Assembly: GCA_001940855.1 (NCBI GenBank)
Contig: MSGS01000045.1
Span: 52,045 to 116,044, forward strand
From: Christensenellaceae bacterium Phil1
GTDB taxonomy: Bacteria > Bacillota > Clostridia > Christensenellales > CAG-138
Direction: 5' to 3'
Length of the DNA: 64,000 nt
A program made the translations under genes and the position numbers. How positions within the stretch are numbered: the stretch's first letter is position 1; each line of letters starts with the position of its first letter. This document shows positions 55,121 through 63,480 of the stretch, in pieces. Below the pieces are notes generated by a model. The model ran no database searches. It had not been told where the DNA came from and worked only from the letters and a program-made list of their open reading frames with translations.

Positions 55121-57220
55121 TCAGCCCCGGAAAATAATTCTGCACAGCGCGGCAGCGTCGGCAATGTTCAGCCTGCCGTCGCCGTTCATGTCCGCATCGG
55201 TATCGCCCTGCGCTATTTTTATGCAGAGCAGCACCGCGTCGCGCACGTCTATGCGGCCGCTTTGGTCAATGTCCCCCAATCTGTACGCGCCTTCGGTTGC
55301 GCTCAGGCGAATAATGAAGCAGTACCTCCCCGCCGTACCGTCCGCGAAGGCTATGTTCAGGCATATCTGCTCCCCGGTCTCACTCCCGCGGCCGAGCAGC
55401 GTTATTGCTGCGCCGCCGTCCGCCGTGCTCCACTGCGCGCTCAATCCGCTCCCCTCTTCAAACGATACGTCCATGCCGGCTATACTTTTGCCAATACTGA
55501 GCGCATAGCGCAGCCGCATATCTTCAAACATCCGCACGGCATCCGTGCAAAGTGGGGCATACTCCGCGCTTGCATCGGTGAACAGGCCGACCGTCCGAGC
55601 GGTAGTGCTATTGAAAAGCCGCGGCTGAGGATCAAGCCCCGTTACCGTGCCGCTGAACTTTTCTTTCCCGCCGCGGATATATTGCGCACCGTGTGATATG
55701 TGCAGCGCAGCGGTTTCGCTCAGCTCTATTGCGCCCGTGTTTATCAGCAGCGCGCCGTCCGCAATGCTCAACCGCGCACCCGAAAGCAGTTTAAGCGTGA
55801 CTCCGCGCGGTATGCTCACCGCGCCGTTTACCGCAACAATAGCATCCTGACTTACATGCACCGTATTCGCGCCGGATGAAAGTGCCGCGTTCAGCTCCGC
55901 TTCCGTTTCCGCATGGCAGAAGCCGTCCATGCTGCCGTACACGCGCCGCGTGCCATCGCCAGTATATTCGCCGCCGGATCCCAGCATTGCCCTACCTCCC
56001 GCGAATACGCACAGCCCGCGCTCAACTCCGGCCACGTTGCCATATGCTTCATTCGTAAGCGCGGCACATATGTTCAGCTCCGCGCCGTTATAAACCTGCA
56101 GCGCACCGCTGAGAGTGACTACCGCATTAAGCGTAAGCCTTGCGCCGCCGTTAACGCGAATAAGCATATTTTCGCCTACGTTCCATGCTTGGTTTATACT
56201 AACAGGTGTATTTACATCAATAATGTGTATAATTTCATCCGAATACGCGCCGCGAATCGCCGCATCCATATCCGCCTGCAAGCTTATGCCTTTTTTGGTG
56301 TACCGCACCGTTATACTGTCAAGCCCCTGCCCCGTCACAGATGAGCCATCTTCCGCATTTGCCCATATGCGCGCGGTTTCATTGCCGAATGTGATATTGG
56401 CGCCGTCGCTTACCGTAAGCGCACCGCCGTTGACCCATATGTTCCCCGTACACTCAAGCGACGCGCCCGGCGCAAGGGTAAGCGAATTGCCGCCGTCTAT
56501 CACCATTTCCGCACCATACGGCAGAGTAAATGCCGAGTCAAGCGTCACCGCGCCGCGGGCATAAAGCGCAGCATATTCACCGCATTGGGCAAGCAGCACC
56601 GAAAGCTCCCGCCCGTTTGAAAAGTACAATGCATTGCCTTGTTCCGTGCCGAGCGCGGCGCCGTTCGCGCTTTTGTATAGCTTGCCGCCGCCCGTATATT
56701 TGCCATTCATGGCGTTAAGAGTGCCGCCGTCGCGTATGTATATACCGCAGTTCAGCCTGAATTCGCCGGACGCATATTCAACAGCCTCGTTTTCAAGCGC
56801 GCCGTTAACCGTAAGCGTGCTGCCGGATTCAATATATACGCTGCCGTAATTAACAACCGTCGCGTTTTCGCCTATTATAAGCTCCGCATTGACTAAGTAC
56901 ACAGCCGTCTGTATGCCGATCAGCCAATTCTCATCAAGCGTAAGCGTAAGGCGTTCCGACTCGGCTGACCCGATATACGCTTCGCAAACAAGCGGCGCGC
57001 GCACGCCGTCCCGCTCGTATTCCTCCGCATGAGCAGCATAAACAAACGCGGAGAATTCGTCCGCCGCGGCAATATAATGCCGTTCAACCCAGCAGGCGTT
57101 CTCCGCGTTCCATTCCGCTTCGTTTGCGTTGGCCATAAATACCCCGTCAAGCGCCTTTGACGGCGGCGCGGCGCATAAGCATAACATAATGCACAGGAGC
57201 AGGGCAATGTGGGTACGCAT
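55121..57220 (-). CDS. Secreted beta-helix protein with C-terminal dockerin
   Basis: 699 residues from ATG at 57220 (GGAGGACAG upstream; a TTG at 57247 lacks an SD). Signal peptide ends near SKALDG. From about 90 to 560 there are repeating short segments such as LTVNGALENEAVEYASGEFR, GGTLNAMNGKYTGGGKLYKS and LTLNAVVTLSGALQVYNGAE that fit a right-handed beta-helix of the kind seen in adhesins and polysaccharide lyases. No catalytic motif is recognised. The dockerin (about 646-699) reads GDIDQSGRIDVRDAVLLCIK and ADMNGDGRLNIADAAALCRI. It may be an adhesin or a carbohydrate-binding subunit of the surface complex. Confidence 0.75.
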   Translation of the reverse strand: MRTHIALLLCIMLCLCAAPPSKALDGVFMANANEAEWNAENACWVERHYIAAADEFSAFVYAAHAEEYERDGVRAPLVCEAYIGSAESERLTLTLDENWLIGIQTAVYLVNAELIIGENATVVNYGSVYIESGSTLTVNGALENEAVEYASGEFRLNCGIYIRDGGTLNAMNGKYTGGGKLYKSANGAALGTEQGNALYFSNGRELSVLLAQCGEYAALYARGAVTLDSAFTLPYGAEMVIDGGNSLTLAPGASLECTGNIWVNGGALTVSDGANITFGNETARIWANAEDGSSVTGQGLDSITVRYTKKGISLQADMDAAIRGAYSDEIIHIIDVNTPVSINQAWNVGENMLIRVNGGARLTLNAVVTLSGALQVYNGAELNICAALTNEAYGNVAGVERGLCVFAGGRAMLGSGGEYTGDGTRRVYGSMDGFCHAETEAELNAALSSGANTVHVSQDAIVAVNGAVSIPRGVTLKLLSGARLSIADGALLINTGAIELSETAALHISHGAQYIRGGKEKFSGTVTGLDPQPRLFNSTTARTVGLFTDASAEYAPLCTDAVRMFEDMRLRYALSIGKSIAGMDVSFEEGSGLSAQWSTADGGAAITLLGRGSETGEQICLNIAFADGTAGRYCFIIRLSATEGAYRLGDIDQSGRIDVRDAVLLCIKIAQGDTDADMNGDGRLNIADAAALCRIIFRG

Positions 57221-57280
57221 ACTGTCCTCCGTAGGGTATAACGGCAATGTCGCGTTTTGTGGAATATCATCGACAAATTG

Positions 57281-57308
57281 ATTATATCATACCCGCGCTT
57301 TATGGCAA
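57281..57308 (-). promoter_or_regulatory. Promoter for the beta-helix dockerin gene
   Basis: Minus-strand TTGCCA (57308-57303), 16 bases, TATAAT (57286-57281). It is the outermost promoter of the cohesin-dockerin cluster. Confidence 0.65.
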
Positions 57309-57317
57309 GGGGGATAT

Positions 57318-58442
57318 TTACACCTTCATCACAAACCGCTCAAAGGCAATGAGTATTATAAGAAAGCCGAAGTTGAAGGCGGAAAATTCCGCAATGTAGC
57401 GACGGGTGCTTTTGGGGTCGTGCTTAACGTATTCGCGGAAGGTGATAAGGCTGGCAAGCGAGGCAATAAGCGTGCCTACCCCGCCCACGTTCACGCCTAT
57501 GAGCAGCTCCGCATAGTTGCCGGTGAACTGCGAAAGCAGTATCGCCGAAGGTACGTTGCTTATGCATTGGCAGGAAAGCGCGCTGAAAAGCAATGTGTTC
57601 TTTGAAAGCAGTGCGGAAAAGAAATTCCTTACCGCATCCATGCGTGCCATGTTCCCCGCGAATATAAAGAAAAATACAAACGTGAAAAGCAGCGGATAGT
57701 CCACCGATTCAAGCGCATGCCGATCGGCAAAGAACAGCACCGCTGGAATTATTATAAGCCCTATCCAATACGGTATGCCGCGAAAAACAATCGCTATCGC
57801 CAGCGCAAACAGTGCAAGATACAGCGCAGTGCGTTTGCCGTTAAGCTCTATCTTTTCATCGCTTATCATAAGCGGCTCGTTTTTTACGAATATGATGCAG
57901 CACAGCGTGATGAGCACAACGGACAATATGAACGGCGGGGCCATTATGCCCATAAATTCGCCGTTAGGGATATTAAACTTAGTGTAAAGATAAAGGTTCT
58001 GCGGATTGCCGAAAGGCGTAAGCATGCCGCCGAGGTTTGCGGCAATATTTTGCATAATAAACGTAAACGCCATATATTTCTGTTTCCCCGTGCTGCTCAG
58101 CACAAGGAAGCCCAGCGGCAGAAACGTGAGCAGCGCCATGTCGTTGGCAATGAGCATAGAGCCTATGAACGTTATATACACAAGCGCAAGTATGCTCATG
58201 CGCGCCGTTTTGAAAAAGTGCACTATTTTGCGCGCTATAACAAAAAAGAAGTTTATGTCCTTGAGCGCGCAGACCACCGCCAGCACGCAGAAAAGGCAGC
58301 TTAGCGTTTTGAAGTCAAAGTAGCCTATGTATTCCTTATCCACGGGCACAAACAGGCTTGTTATCAGCGCCGCCGCAAACGCAATGAGCATAACCGCATT
58401 TTTCTTCGCAAAGCCGCGCGCATTGCTTATTACCAATTCCAT
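57318..58442 (-). CDS. SLC13/ArsB-type anion permease
   Basis: 374 residues from ATG at 58442, with about eleven membrane helices. A repeated architecture with GGMLTPFGNPQNLYLY in the first half and NVGGVGTLIASLASLITFREYV in the second resembles the ion-transporter superfamily (DASS/ArsB/CitMHS) with its two NxN/T-type helix hairpins. Substrate could be dicarboxylate, citrate, sulfate or arsenite; no motif decides. The frame is open to 58526, but the predicted promoter lies inside that stretch, so a start at 58442 or a TTG at 58451 is more likely. No clear SD is seen. Confidence 0.78.
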   Translation of the reverse strand: MELVISNARGFAKKNAVMLIAFAAALITSLFVPVDKEYIGYFDFKTLSCLFCVLAVVCALKDINFFFVIARKIVHFFKTARMSILALVYITFIGSMLIANDMALLTFLPLGFLVLSSTGKQKYMAFTFIMQNIAANLGGMLTPFGNPQNLYLYTKFNIPNGEFMGIMAPPFILSVVLITLCCIIFVKNEPLMISDEKIELNGKRTALYLALFALAIAIVFRGIPYWIGLIIIPAVLFFADRHALESVDYPLLFTFVFFFIFAGNMARMDAVRNFFSALLSKNTLLFSALSCQCISNVPSAILLSQFTGNYAELLIGVNVGGVGTLIASLASLITFREYVKHDPKSTRRYIAEFSAFNFGFLIILIAFERFVMKV

Positions 58443-58505
58443 ATATATCAAACCGTCGCTTTCTTCAATAAAATACGCCCTGCACCGCAGCGCAAAGCAA
58501 GCAGT

Positions 58506-58534
58506 ATTATACTCCTTCGGTTTCAAAAAGTCGA
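58506..58534 (-). promoter_or_regulatory. Possible promoter for the permease gene
   Basis: Minus-strand TCGACT (58534-58529), 17 bases, TATAAT (58511-58506). The -35 is weak. Confidence 0.4.
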
Positions 58535-58560
58535 GCGGCTAAAAAAATTCCCGCGCCTGA

Positions 58561-59526
58561 TTACTGCGCGGGAGTGGCAGCCGCCTGAGCGGTCTGTTTT
58601 TTTCGTTTATTTTTGCGCTTTTGCGCTATAAGGCCAAGCGTTGCGCTACAAAGATAATGCTTGGCATTCTTGGCCACCTGAAAGCTATGCAGCTCCTTTG
58701 GCGTCATTTGCGGAATTGCCAAACGCCCGCGGATAAGATCATCCTTTTTCACTATCGTCATGCGGCAGATGAAGCGGCCGTGCCCATGGCAGCGAAACGC
58801 GGCATAATAACGGCGCCGGTCGTTGCTGAACCATTCGCCTATGCTGTGCTTCGCGCCGCATATGGGGCAATTGACTATGCGCATATCGTCGCAATTCATA
58901 ACATCGTGGCGGTTGGTGAAGTATTCCGAATACTTGGCGGGCGGTGTTTCAAACGTTTTGCCTGTCATTTCCATGCTGCGCGGCACGATTTTTCCGCGGC
59001 TGAGCTCAAGCGTTTCTTCATCCACCCATTCGCTTACAAGCGCGGTATACATCGCATCAGCCAGCGCATCATGATAGTCAAAGCAATCCGGTATGTGGCA
59101 GAATTCCACCGCCTTATAAAGCGCAAGCACGCTGCCCACGCCCATCGTAAGGCTGAATGCGGACTGAACATCCAGCATTTGAACATCCTGCTTTATGGGC
59201 AGGGAATAATACTTGGCATTATCGTTGAGCACATGCCAATCCCCACCGCCCCACGCGGCGAACATGGTTTCCTCGCCGACCCAGTCGAGGAAAGCGGTAT
59301 ACGCCTGCTCAAACGTAAGCCTGCTTTCAAGCGAACGCCAAAGCTGCGGCAGCGCCTTTGCGCCCACGCTGAATTCGCTGTGCACACAGGGATGGATGAA
59401 TGCGCTGAACATGTCCACTATTTTGTGGGCAGATCTATCGTACTTCACCGCGCCTATCTGCAATATTTCAGCGAGCGATTTGCCGTCGCCAACGCCGCTG
59501 TTCCATTCCAAGTCCATAACTATCAT
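58561..59526 (-). CDS. DEDDh 3'-5' exonuclease, KapD-like, with Cys/His C-terminal part
   Basis: 321 residues. The exonuclease domain (about 1-175) shows the acidic pair in IVMDLEWNSG, a third Asp in the WGGGDWHVL region and the terminal His-X4-Asp in YHDALADAMY, the DEDDh arrangement. Relatives include KapD, which inhibits the KinA sporulation pathway in B. subtilis, and oligoribonuclease-like enzymes. The C-terminal half has CPICGAKH and RCHGHGRFIC, a possible zinc-binding region. Start at ATG 59526 has no SD and directly follows a -10 box. Confidence 0.8.
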   Translation of the reverse strand: MIVMDLEWNSGVGDGKSLAEILQIGAVKYDRSAHKIVDMFSAFIHPCVHSEFSVGAKALPQLWRSLESRLTFEQAYTAFLDWVGEETMFAAWGGGDWHVLNDNAKYYSLPIKQDVQMLDVQSAFSLTMGVGSVLALYKAVEFCHIPDCFDYHDALADAMYTALVSEWVDEETLELSRGKIVPRSMEMTGKTFETPPAKYSEYFTNRHDVMNCDDMRIVNCPICGAKHSIGEWFSNDRRRYYAAFRCHGHGRFICRMTIVKKDDLIRGRLAIPQMTPKELHSFQVAKNAKHYLCSATLGLIAQKRKNKRKKQTAQAAATPAQ

Positions 59527-59532
59527 ATATGG

Positions 59533-59541
59533 ATTATAACA
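59533..59541 (-). promoter_or_regulatory. Extended -10 promoter for the exonuclease gene, leaderless
   Basis: Minus-strand TGT TATAAT (59541-59533) is a TGn extended -10 box with no good -35. Six bases separate it from the ATG at 59526. Confidence 0.5.
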
Positions 59542-59608
59542 TATAGTAAGCGGTTCCGAAAAGCATAAGCTTGACGGAACCGCACATTAACATATTTTCT
59601 TTTTTTGT

Positions 59609-59788
59609 TCAGTCCACGGCGCTTACGAGTATAAGCGTGAGCGCAATATACACAAGGCTGACCGCGCCTATTACGGACGCGATTATTATGCCCGCAGTTC
59701 TGGCCTTTTTGTTTTCTATCTTACGAACGTCCAGCACTATTGCCGCAATGGCCGCAACAAGCGCAACTACCGCACCCCACAAAGGCAT
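59609..59788 (-). CDS. Small two-helix membrane protein
   Basis: 59 residues read from ATG at 59788 to TGA at 59609: MPLWGAVVALVAAIAAIVLD, a basic loop VRKIENKKAR and a second hydrophobic helix TAGIIIASVIGAVSLVYIAL. AGGT lies upstream, and it starts ten bases after the lipoprotein gene stop, so the two are likely co-transcribed. No family assigned. Confidence 0.65.
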   Translation of the reverse strand: MPLWGAVVALVAAIAAIVLDVRKIENKKARTAGIIIASVIGAVSLVYIALTLILVSAVD

Positions 59789-59798
59789 AGTTCATTAC

Positions 59799-60806
59799 CT
59801 ACCCTTCTATGCCATACCATGCGGTATGGTTCACGCCGCTGCACATTTCATCCATAACGGTAAGCGCGTCGTCATCGGTAACGTAGAACGACTTTGCCAT
59901 CACGTTGCCGTCTGCATCGGTATAGATATACAGGCGAACGTAGGCGGATTCGGTATCGTCGTAAACATAGCCGTCCATCTGCGCAAGGTCGTTGGGATTA
60001 TCCGGATCCTTTATGTCCATATCCACAATGGGGCTGAACATGCTGTAAAGCGGGCCGAAGTCATTATAGATATAGCTGTTGGCATAATCTATTGCGAACT
60101 CCTCAACGGAACCGTTATAATCCGCATAGATATCGTTCACGCAGCGGGCAACGGCATAGTTGAAATTGTTATCGTATAACACCAGCGCGTCGCTTATAAC
60201 TTCCATGACTACGTAGCCATACGGATAGTACGTCTGCACGCCCACGGTTGCATCGGCAACGTACATTTCGTCGCCCGCGTCCTCTATTATGGTGTCATGC
60301 TCCCAGTCGCTGTTGGTTATCACCTGCTCGGGAGTTTCATCCGGCGTATCGGAATTGCCATTGTCATCAACTATTTCATCATAGAAATAGTAGCCGTTTG
60401 AGGATTCGTCGTACATCCACACCAGCACGAGCTGATTATCGTCATCCATGTTGAACTGAATGGCAACGTCCGTATTGCCGTCGCCATTGCCGTCCTCGAA
60501 CGCTATGGCGTTGTAGTTGCCGCTCGTAAGGCCGTATTCTTCAGGGAACTTAACAAAATCGAAAAGCACCTGATTCTCGTCATCATGATAGAAATACGCT
60601 CCGTCGTCCTCCACGCATACAAGCACGGCAGTGTCTTCCCCGTTGCGGGTTATTGTCCCGCTATCCACCACCAGGCCCCATGTGCGCCAATCCTGACCCA
60701 CAACCTCATTAGGGTCGTCGTCCGCATCGTTAGAGCACGCGCTCAGCGCCATGCACAGGCACAAAAGCGCAGCTATGAGTGCCATCCCCCATTTTCTGTT
60801 TTTCAT
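59799..60806 (-). CDS. Lipoprotein of unknown function
   Basis: 335 residues with a lipoprotein signal (LCMALSACSNDADD; lipid Cys near 25), start preceded by GGGGAGG. The mature part is highly acidic and contains an N-terminal all-beta region with FG-GAP/VCBS-like acid-rich loops (FEDGNGDGNTDVAIQFNMDD, NQLVLVWMYDESSNG), suggesting a calcium-binding repeat, and a C-terminal region with NVMAKSFYVTDDDAL. Outer-face anchored. No catalytic motif recognised. Confidence 0.7.
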   Translation of the reverse strand: MKNRKWGMALIAALLCLCMALSACSNDADDDPNEVVGQDWRTWGLVVDSGTITRNGEDTAVLVCVEDDGAYFYHDDENQVLFDFVKFPEEYGLTSGNYNAIAFEDGNGDGNTDVAIQFNMDDDNQLVLVWMYDESSNGYYFYDEIVDDNGNSDTPDETPEQVITNSDWEHDTIIEDAGDEMYVADATVGVQTYYPYGYVVMEVISDALVLYDNNFNYAVARCVNDIYADYNGSVEEFAIDYANSYIYNDFGPLYSMFSPIVDMDIKDPDNPNDLAQMDGYVYDDTESAYVRLYIYTDADGNVMAKSFYVTDDDALTVMDEMCSGVNHTAWYGIEG

Positions 60807-60883
60807 TTTTCTCTTTCCTCCCCTTGCTGACGTTTTGGCTCAAAGCATTGATTATGCCGCCATTTCTTCAGCTTAGCCCAAGT

Positions 60884-60913
60884 ATTATATCATGGTACAG
60901 TAAAAAAATCCAA
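60884..60913 (-). promoter_or_regulatory. Promoter for the lipoprotein and small membrane protein
   Basis: Minus-strand TTGGAT (60913-60908), 18 bases, TATAAT (60889-60884). The rest of 60914-61031 shows no gene. Confidence 0.5.
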
Positions 60914-61031
60914 CGTATTCCAATTTTGGATTGTATATTTTTTCGCGCTCCCTTTCCACCCGCTCCATCTGCCCCTTGCGGGCTTAATCGGCGGAATGCA
61001 TGATAAATCCCCCCTCAAAATGCAAAAAGCA

Positions 61032-61061
61032 TTGTAGCGCCCGGTAATGCCATGGTATAAT
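61032..61061 (+). promoter_or_regulatory. Promoter for the small membrane protein and lipoprotein pair
   Basis: TTGTAG (61032-61037), 18 bases, TATAAT (61056-61061) preceded by TGG (extended -10). Confidence 0.55.
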
Positions 61062-61093
61062 AATACAAATACTCATGCAAGGAGGTAATAAGT

Positions 61094-61453
61094 ATGAAAA
61101 AATACGGAATCGGCCTTTTGTCCATGGCCATTCTGATTGCAAGCTTTCTGGTTTGCAGATTTGCTCTGTTTGATATGCACAAAATGAAGCAATTTCCCCT
61201 CGTGCTGCTGATTGCGGGCGGCTTGTTTATAGGCATTTCCATGCTTTTCGGGTGCAGCCGCTTCCCGCTTTTCGCATCCCTTGGTTACCCCGTTTCATTT
61301 GCCGCAGGGTTGATTTTTCGCCAAGATTACGCCGACCCTACGGGCGCAATGACCCTGAACAATATGTGGATAATATGCATAATAGTATACTTGGTTATCG
61401 TGTGCATAGGCATAGTCGTTGAGGTTATTGCGCGTAAAAAGCGGAAGGCTTGA
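61094..61453 (+). CDS. Small membrane protein of unknown function
   Basis: 119 residues, start supported by AAGGAGGT. Four hydrophobic segments (about 5-25, 37-55, 60-78 and 92-112) and a Lys/Arg-rich end (ARKKRKA). No conserved motif recognised. It lies 36 bases ahead of a lipoprotein gene and probably shares its transcript. Confidence 0.7.
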   Translation: MKKYGIGLLSMAILIASFLVCRFALFDMHKMKQFPLVLLIAGGLFIGISMLFGCSRFPLFASLGYPVSFAAGLIFRQDYADPTGAMTLNNMWIICIIVYLVIVCIGIVVEVIARKKRKA

Positions 61454-61489
61454 GGGCGTTTACCGTTTGTTTGAAAGGAGGGCCTCTGC

Positions 61490-62128
61490 ATGAACAAACC
61501 GGCCATATTCATTTTGACATTGGCTTGCGCCTTGGCTTTGGTCGGGTGCAGCCCAAATAAGGGAACAAAAAATCTATCGGACGATATGCCATTTGCGGAA
61601 ACTCCCGATGTCAATTTAACCACGCCGGGCGACATGCCCGCAGACGAGGTTTTTGATATTGTTATATCCCATGCGTCGCGGGCGGATTTTGGGGCGATTT
61701 ACTCAGGCGCATTGAATAAGGAAACCATGATGTTCAGCAGCGTTATGCATCTTCCCATATACAAATTCGATTCATTGGAAGAATTGGAGCAATTCAAAGC
61801 CGCGTTTGGGGACTCGCTCGGTATGGATGGTAAATATGACGGCGCTTTGTCCTTCAATGAAGCAACTTCCGGCCGCGATGAGGCATTTTTTGAAGAAAAC
61901 AGCTTAATGCTCGTCTATGTTGATGTCAGCAACAAGGCAAGTGATTTGGAAGTGAGCAGCATTTTTTGTGACGGGAACTCATTCTGCATACATATAATGC
62001 CCCGCAACGGCTCTAAATCCACAACCGACGGCGCAGATAGCTATCGTCTTATCACGGTCGCGGTTCCCAAAAGCATGATAAAGGACTGCATCAAGTTTGA
62101 CGCTGACTTTAATAATGATACAAACTGA
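61490..62128 (+). CDS. Lipoprotein of unknown function
   Basis: 212 residues, AAAGGAGG upstream. Lipobox ALALVGCSPN (Cys20). The mature domain is alpha/beta with a repeated FDSLEELEQFKAAFGDSLGM element and LMLVYVDVSNKASDLEVSSI; two further Cys lie in IFCDGNSFCIHIM. It may be a small beta-sandwich with a disulfide. No family recognised. Terminator 25 bases later. Confidence 0.7.
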   Translation: MNKPAIFILTLACALALVGCSPNKGTKNLSDDMPFAETPDVNLTTPGDMPADEVFDIVISHASRADFGAIYSGALNKETMMFSSVMHLPIYKFDSLEELEQFKAAFGDSLGMDGKYDGALSFNEATSGRDEAFFEENSLMLVYVDVSNKASDLEVSSIFCDGNSFCIHIMPRNGSKSTTDGADSYRLITVAVPKSMIKDCIKFDADFNNDTN

Positions 62129-62153
62129 TTTTCAGTCCGATCGAAGCATTGAC

Positions 62154-62180
62154 GGCGGGACGGCTAAAGCCAGTCCCGCC
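62154..62180 (+). terminator. Terminator after the lipoprotein gene
   Basis: GGCGGGAC / GTCCCGCC stem with an inner GGCT/AGCC pair, followed by TTACTTTTG. From 62181 to 62384 no gene is recognised. Confidence 0.65.
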
Positions 62181-62384
62181 TTACTTTTGAGGTTTTGTCA
62201 GATTAAAAACCGTAGATTGGATTTAGCACGGCATGTGTTCTGCAATGGAGGATTGTTCACCGAAGCAATGGCAATCCGCAAGGCATACGCAAAATATACC
62301 GCGAGAACAGCCCGCATCACAACAATCAAACCCTTATAGCAGGCGTAAGCTTCCTTCTGCCGTTCATATTTTTTTCAACAGGCA

Positions 62385-62558
62385 TCACAGCAAAACCAAT
62401 GGTTTAATCAGGTCTGCCGGCTTGTCTTTCATCAGCATGAGCGCCGGCTCCACATTTTCCAGCCCGTGAAATTTATGTGTAATGAGCTTTTCGGGATGAA
62501 TACGGCCGGTTTGAATCAAGCGGGCCAGTTTCTCCGAACGCAGTCTGCCCTACACTTA
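62385..62558 (-). pseudogene. Remnant of a zinc-dependent secondary alcohol dehydrogenase
   Basis: On the minus strand a frame ending in TGA at 62385 reads GRLRSEKLARLIQTGRIHPE, then KLITHKFHGLENVEPALMLM and KDKPADLIKPLVLL. This matches the C-terminal 55 residues of NADP-dependent secondary (isopropanol-type) alcohol dehydrogenases. Upstream an in-frame TAG ends the similarity and no catalytic domain is present, so it is a decayed 3' fragment. Confidence 0.65.
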
Positions 62559-62727
62559 TGCTGCACCATCTTCCCAATACGCAGTTTCTTCGCACAATGT
62601 GGTATCGTAAAATGCCCTCCTTCGGTTTGGTATTATCAATATATCTCATTTGCGACATATTGACAATACTTTTAGCAACTATTTTCTTCTCAGTTGAGAC
62701 ATATAATATTATTAAGAGGTGAATTTG

Positions 62728-63030
62728 GTGGACGTAAAACAGCGCATAACAGAATTGATGCAACGCCATGGATGGAGCGAATACCGTCTTGCGAAAGAGT
62801 CGGGGCTTTCCATATCCACCATTTCAAATATGTTCAACCGCAATACGCTTCCGAGTATCAGCACATTGCAGGTCATCTGCGACTCATTCGGGATAAGCCT
62901 TGCACAGTTCTTCTCAGAAGGAACGGAAGTGGAACTTTCAAAAGATCAGCAGGAATTGTTTTCAAAATGGCGCTTCCTTACGGCAGAGCAAAAAGAGCTT
63001 ATACTTCAGCTTATTGATAATATGAAGTAA
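62728..63030 (+). CDS. XRE-family transcriptional regulator
   Basis: 100 residues from GTG at 62728, with AGAGGTGA at the right distance; a GTG at 62719 lies inside that SD. The helix-turn-helix is RITELMQRHGWSEYRLAKES then GLSISTISNMFNRNTLPSIS at about 7-46, followed by a short C-terminal region (TAEQKELILQLIDNMK). Related to small phage or chromosomal Cro/CI-type regulators. A TATAAT box is at 62702-62707. No obvious target; neighbours are remnants. Confidence 0.85.
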   Translation: MDVKQRITELMQRHGWSEYRLAKESGLSISTISNMFNRNTLPSISTLQVICDSFGISLAQFFSEGTEVELSKDQQELFSKWRFLTAEQKELILQLIDNMK

Positions 63031-63114
63031 GGATCGTTTATTACAGTTTTCTCAACTTCCTGACGTACAACGACTTCAGACTCATTTATAGTAAAAAAGG
63101 TGAAAGATGCAAAC

Positions 63115-63158
63115 AAAAAGAGACATGGTGGATCGGCAATCGTTCATGTCCCTTTTCA
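63115..63158. terminator. Possible bidirectional terminator
   Basis: AAAAGAGACATG pairs with CATGTCCCTTTT (one mismatch) over a 17-base loop, with T-rich sequence on both sides, 85 bases after the XRE gene. Confidence 0.45.
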
Positions 63159-63181
63159 TTTTGCCTTTGTTAAGCCTGAAT

Positions 63182-63398
63182 TTATTTATTTGGCCTAACC
63201 CATTCGCCTGTACTATCTGCTTTAATTAGAACAAGTTCGTATCCACCGTTTGGACGACTAAAATAGATTTCCGTGTCTTCAGGGTCAACTTCTAACACAA
63301 AGGTACTTGCTGTTCCAAGCGAATTATTAAGTCCGCCAAACGTGCTGTAAAACTCCAAGTAATGTGGCTCTACTCCGCCACACGAATACTTTCTTCAT
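63182..63398 (-). pseudogene. Broken small exported-protein gene
   Basis: TAGGAGG and ATG at 63398 begin MKKVFVWRS in one frame, but the long readable part (VEPHYLEFYSTFGGLNNSLG, then TASTFVLEVDPEDTEIYFSR, PNGGYELVLIKADS, ending GEWVRPNK) is in another frame, closed by TAA at 63182. This looks like a deletion or frameshift that joined a signal-peptide start to a C-terminal domain. Codons are AT-richer than in the neighbours. Confidence 0.5.
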
Positions 63399-63444
63399 GC
63401 AAAGACCTCCTATAATTCCAACTTTGTTATTTTGTTTGGTAACA

Positions 63445-63473
63445 ACTGTAACATATAAATACAACAATGTCAA
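63445..63473 (-). promoter_or_regulatory. Promoter ahead of the broken gene
   Basis: Minus-strand TTGACA (63473-63468), 17 bases, TACAGT (63450-63445). Confidence 0.5.
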
Positions 63474-63480
63474 TTATGCG

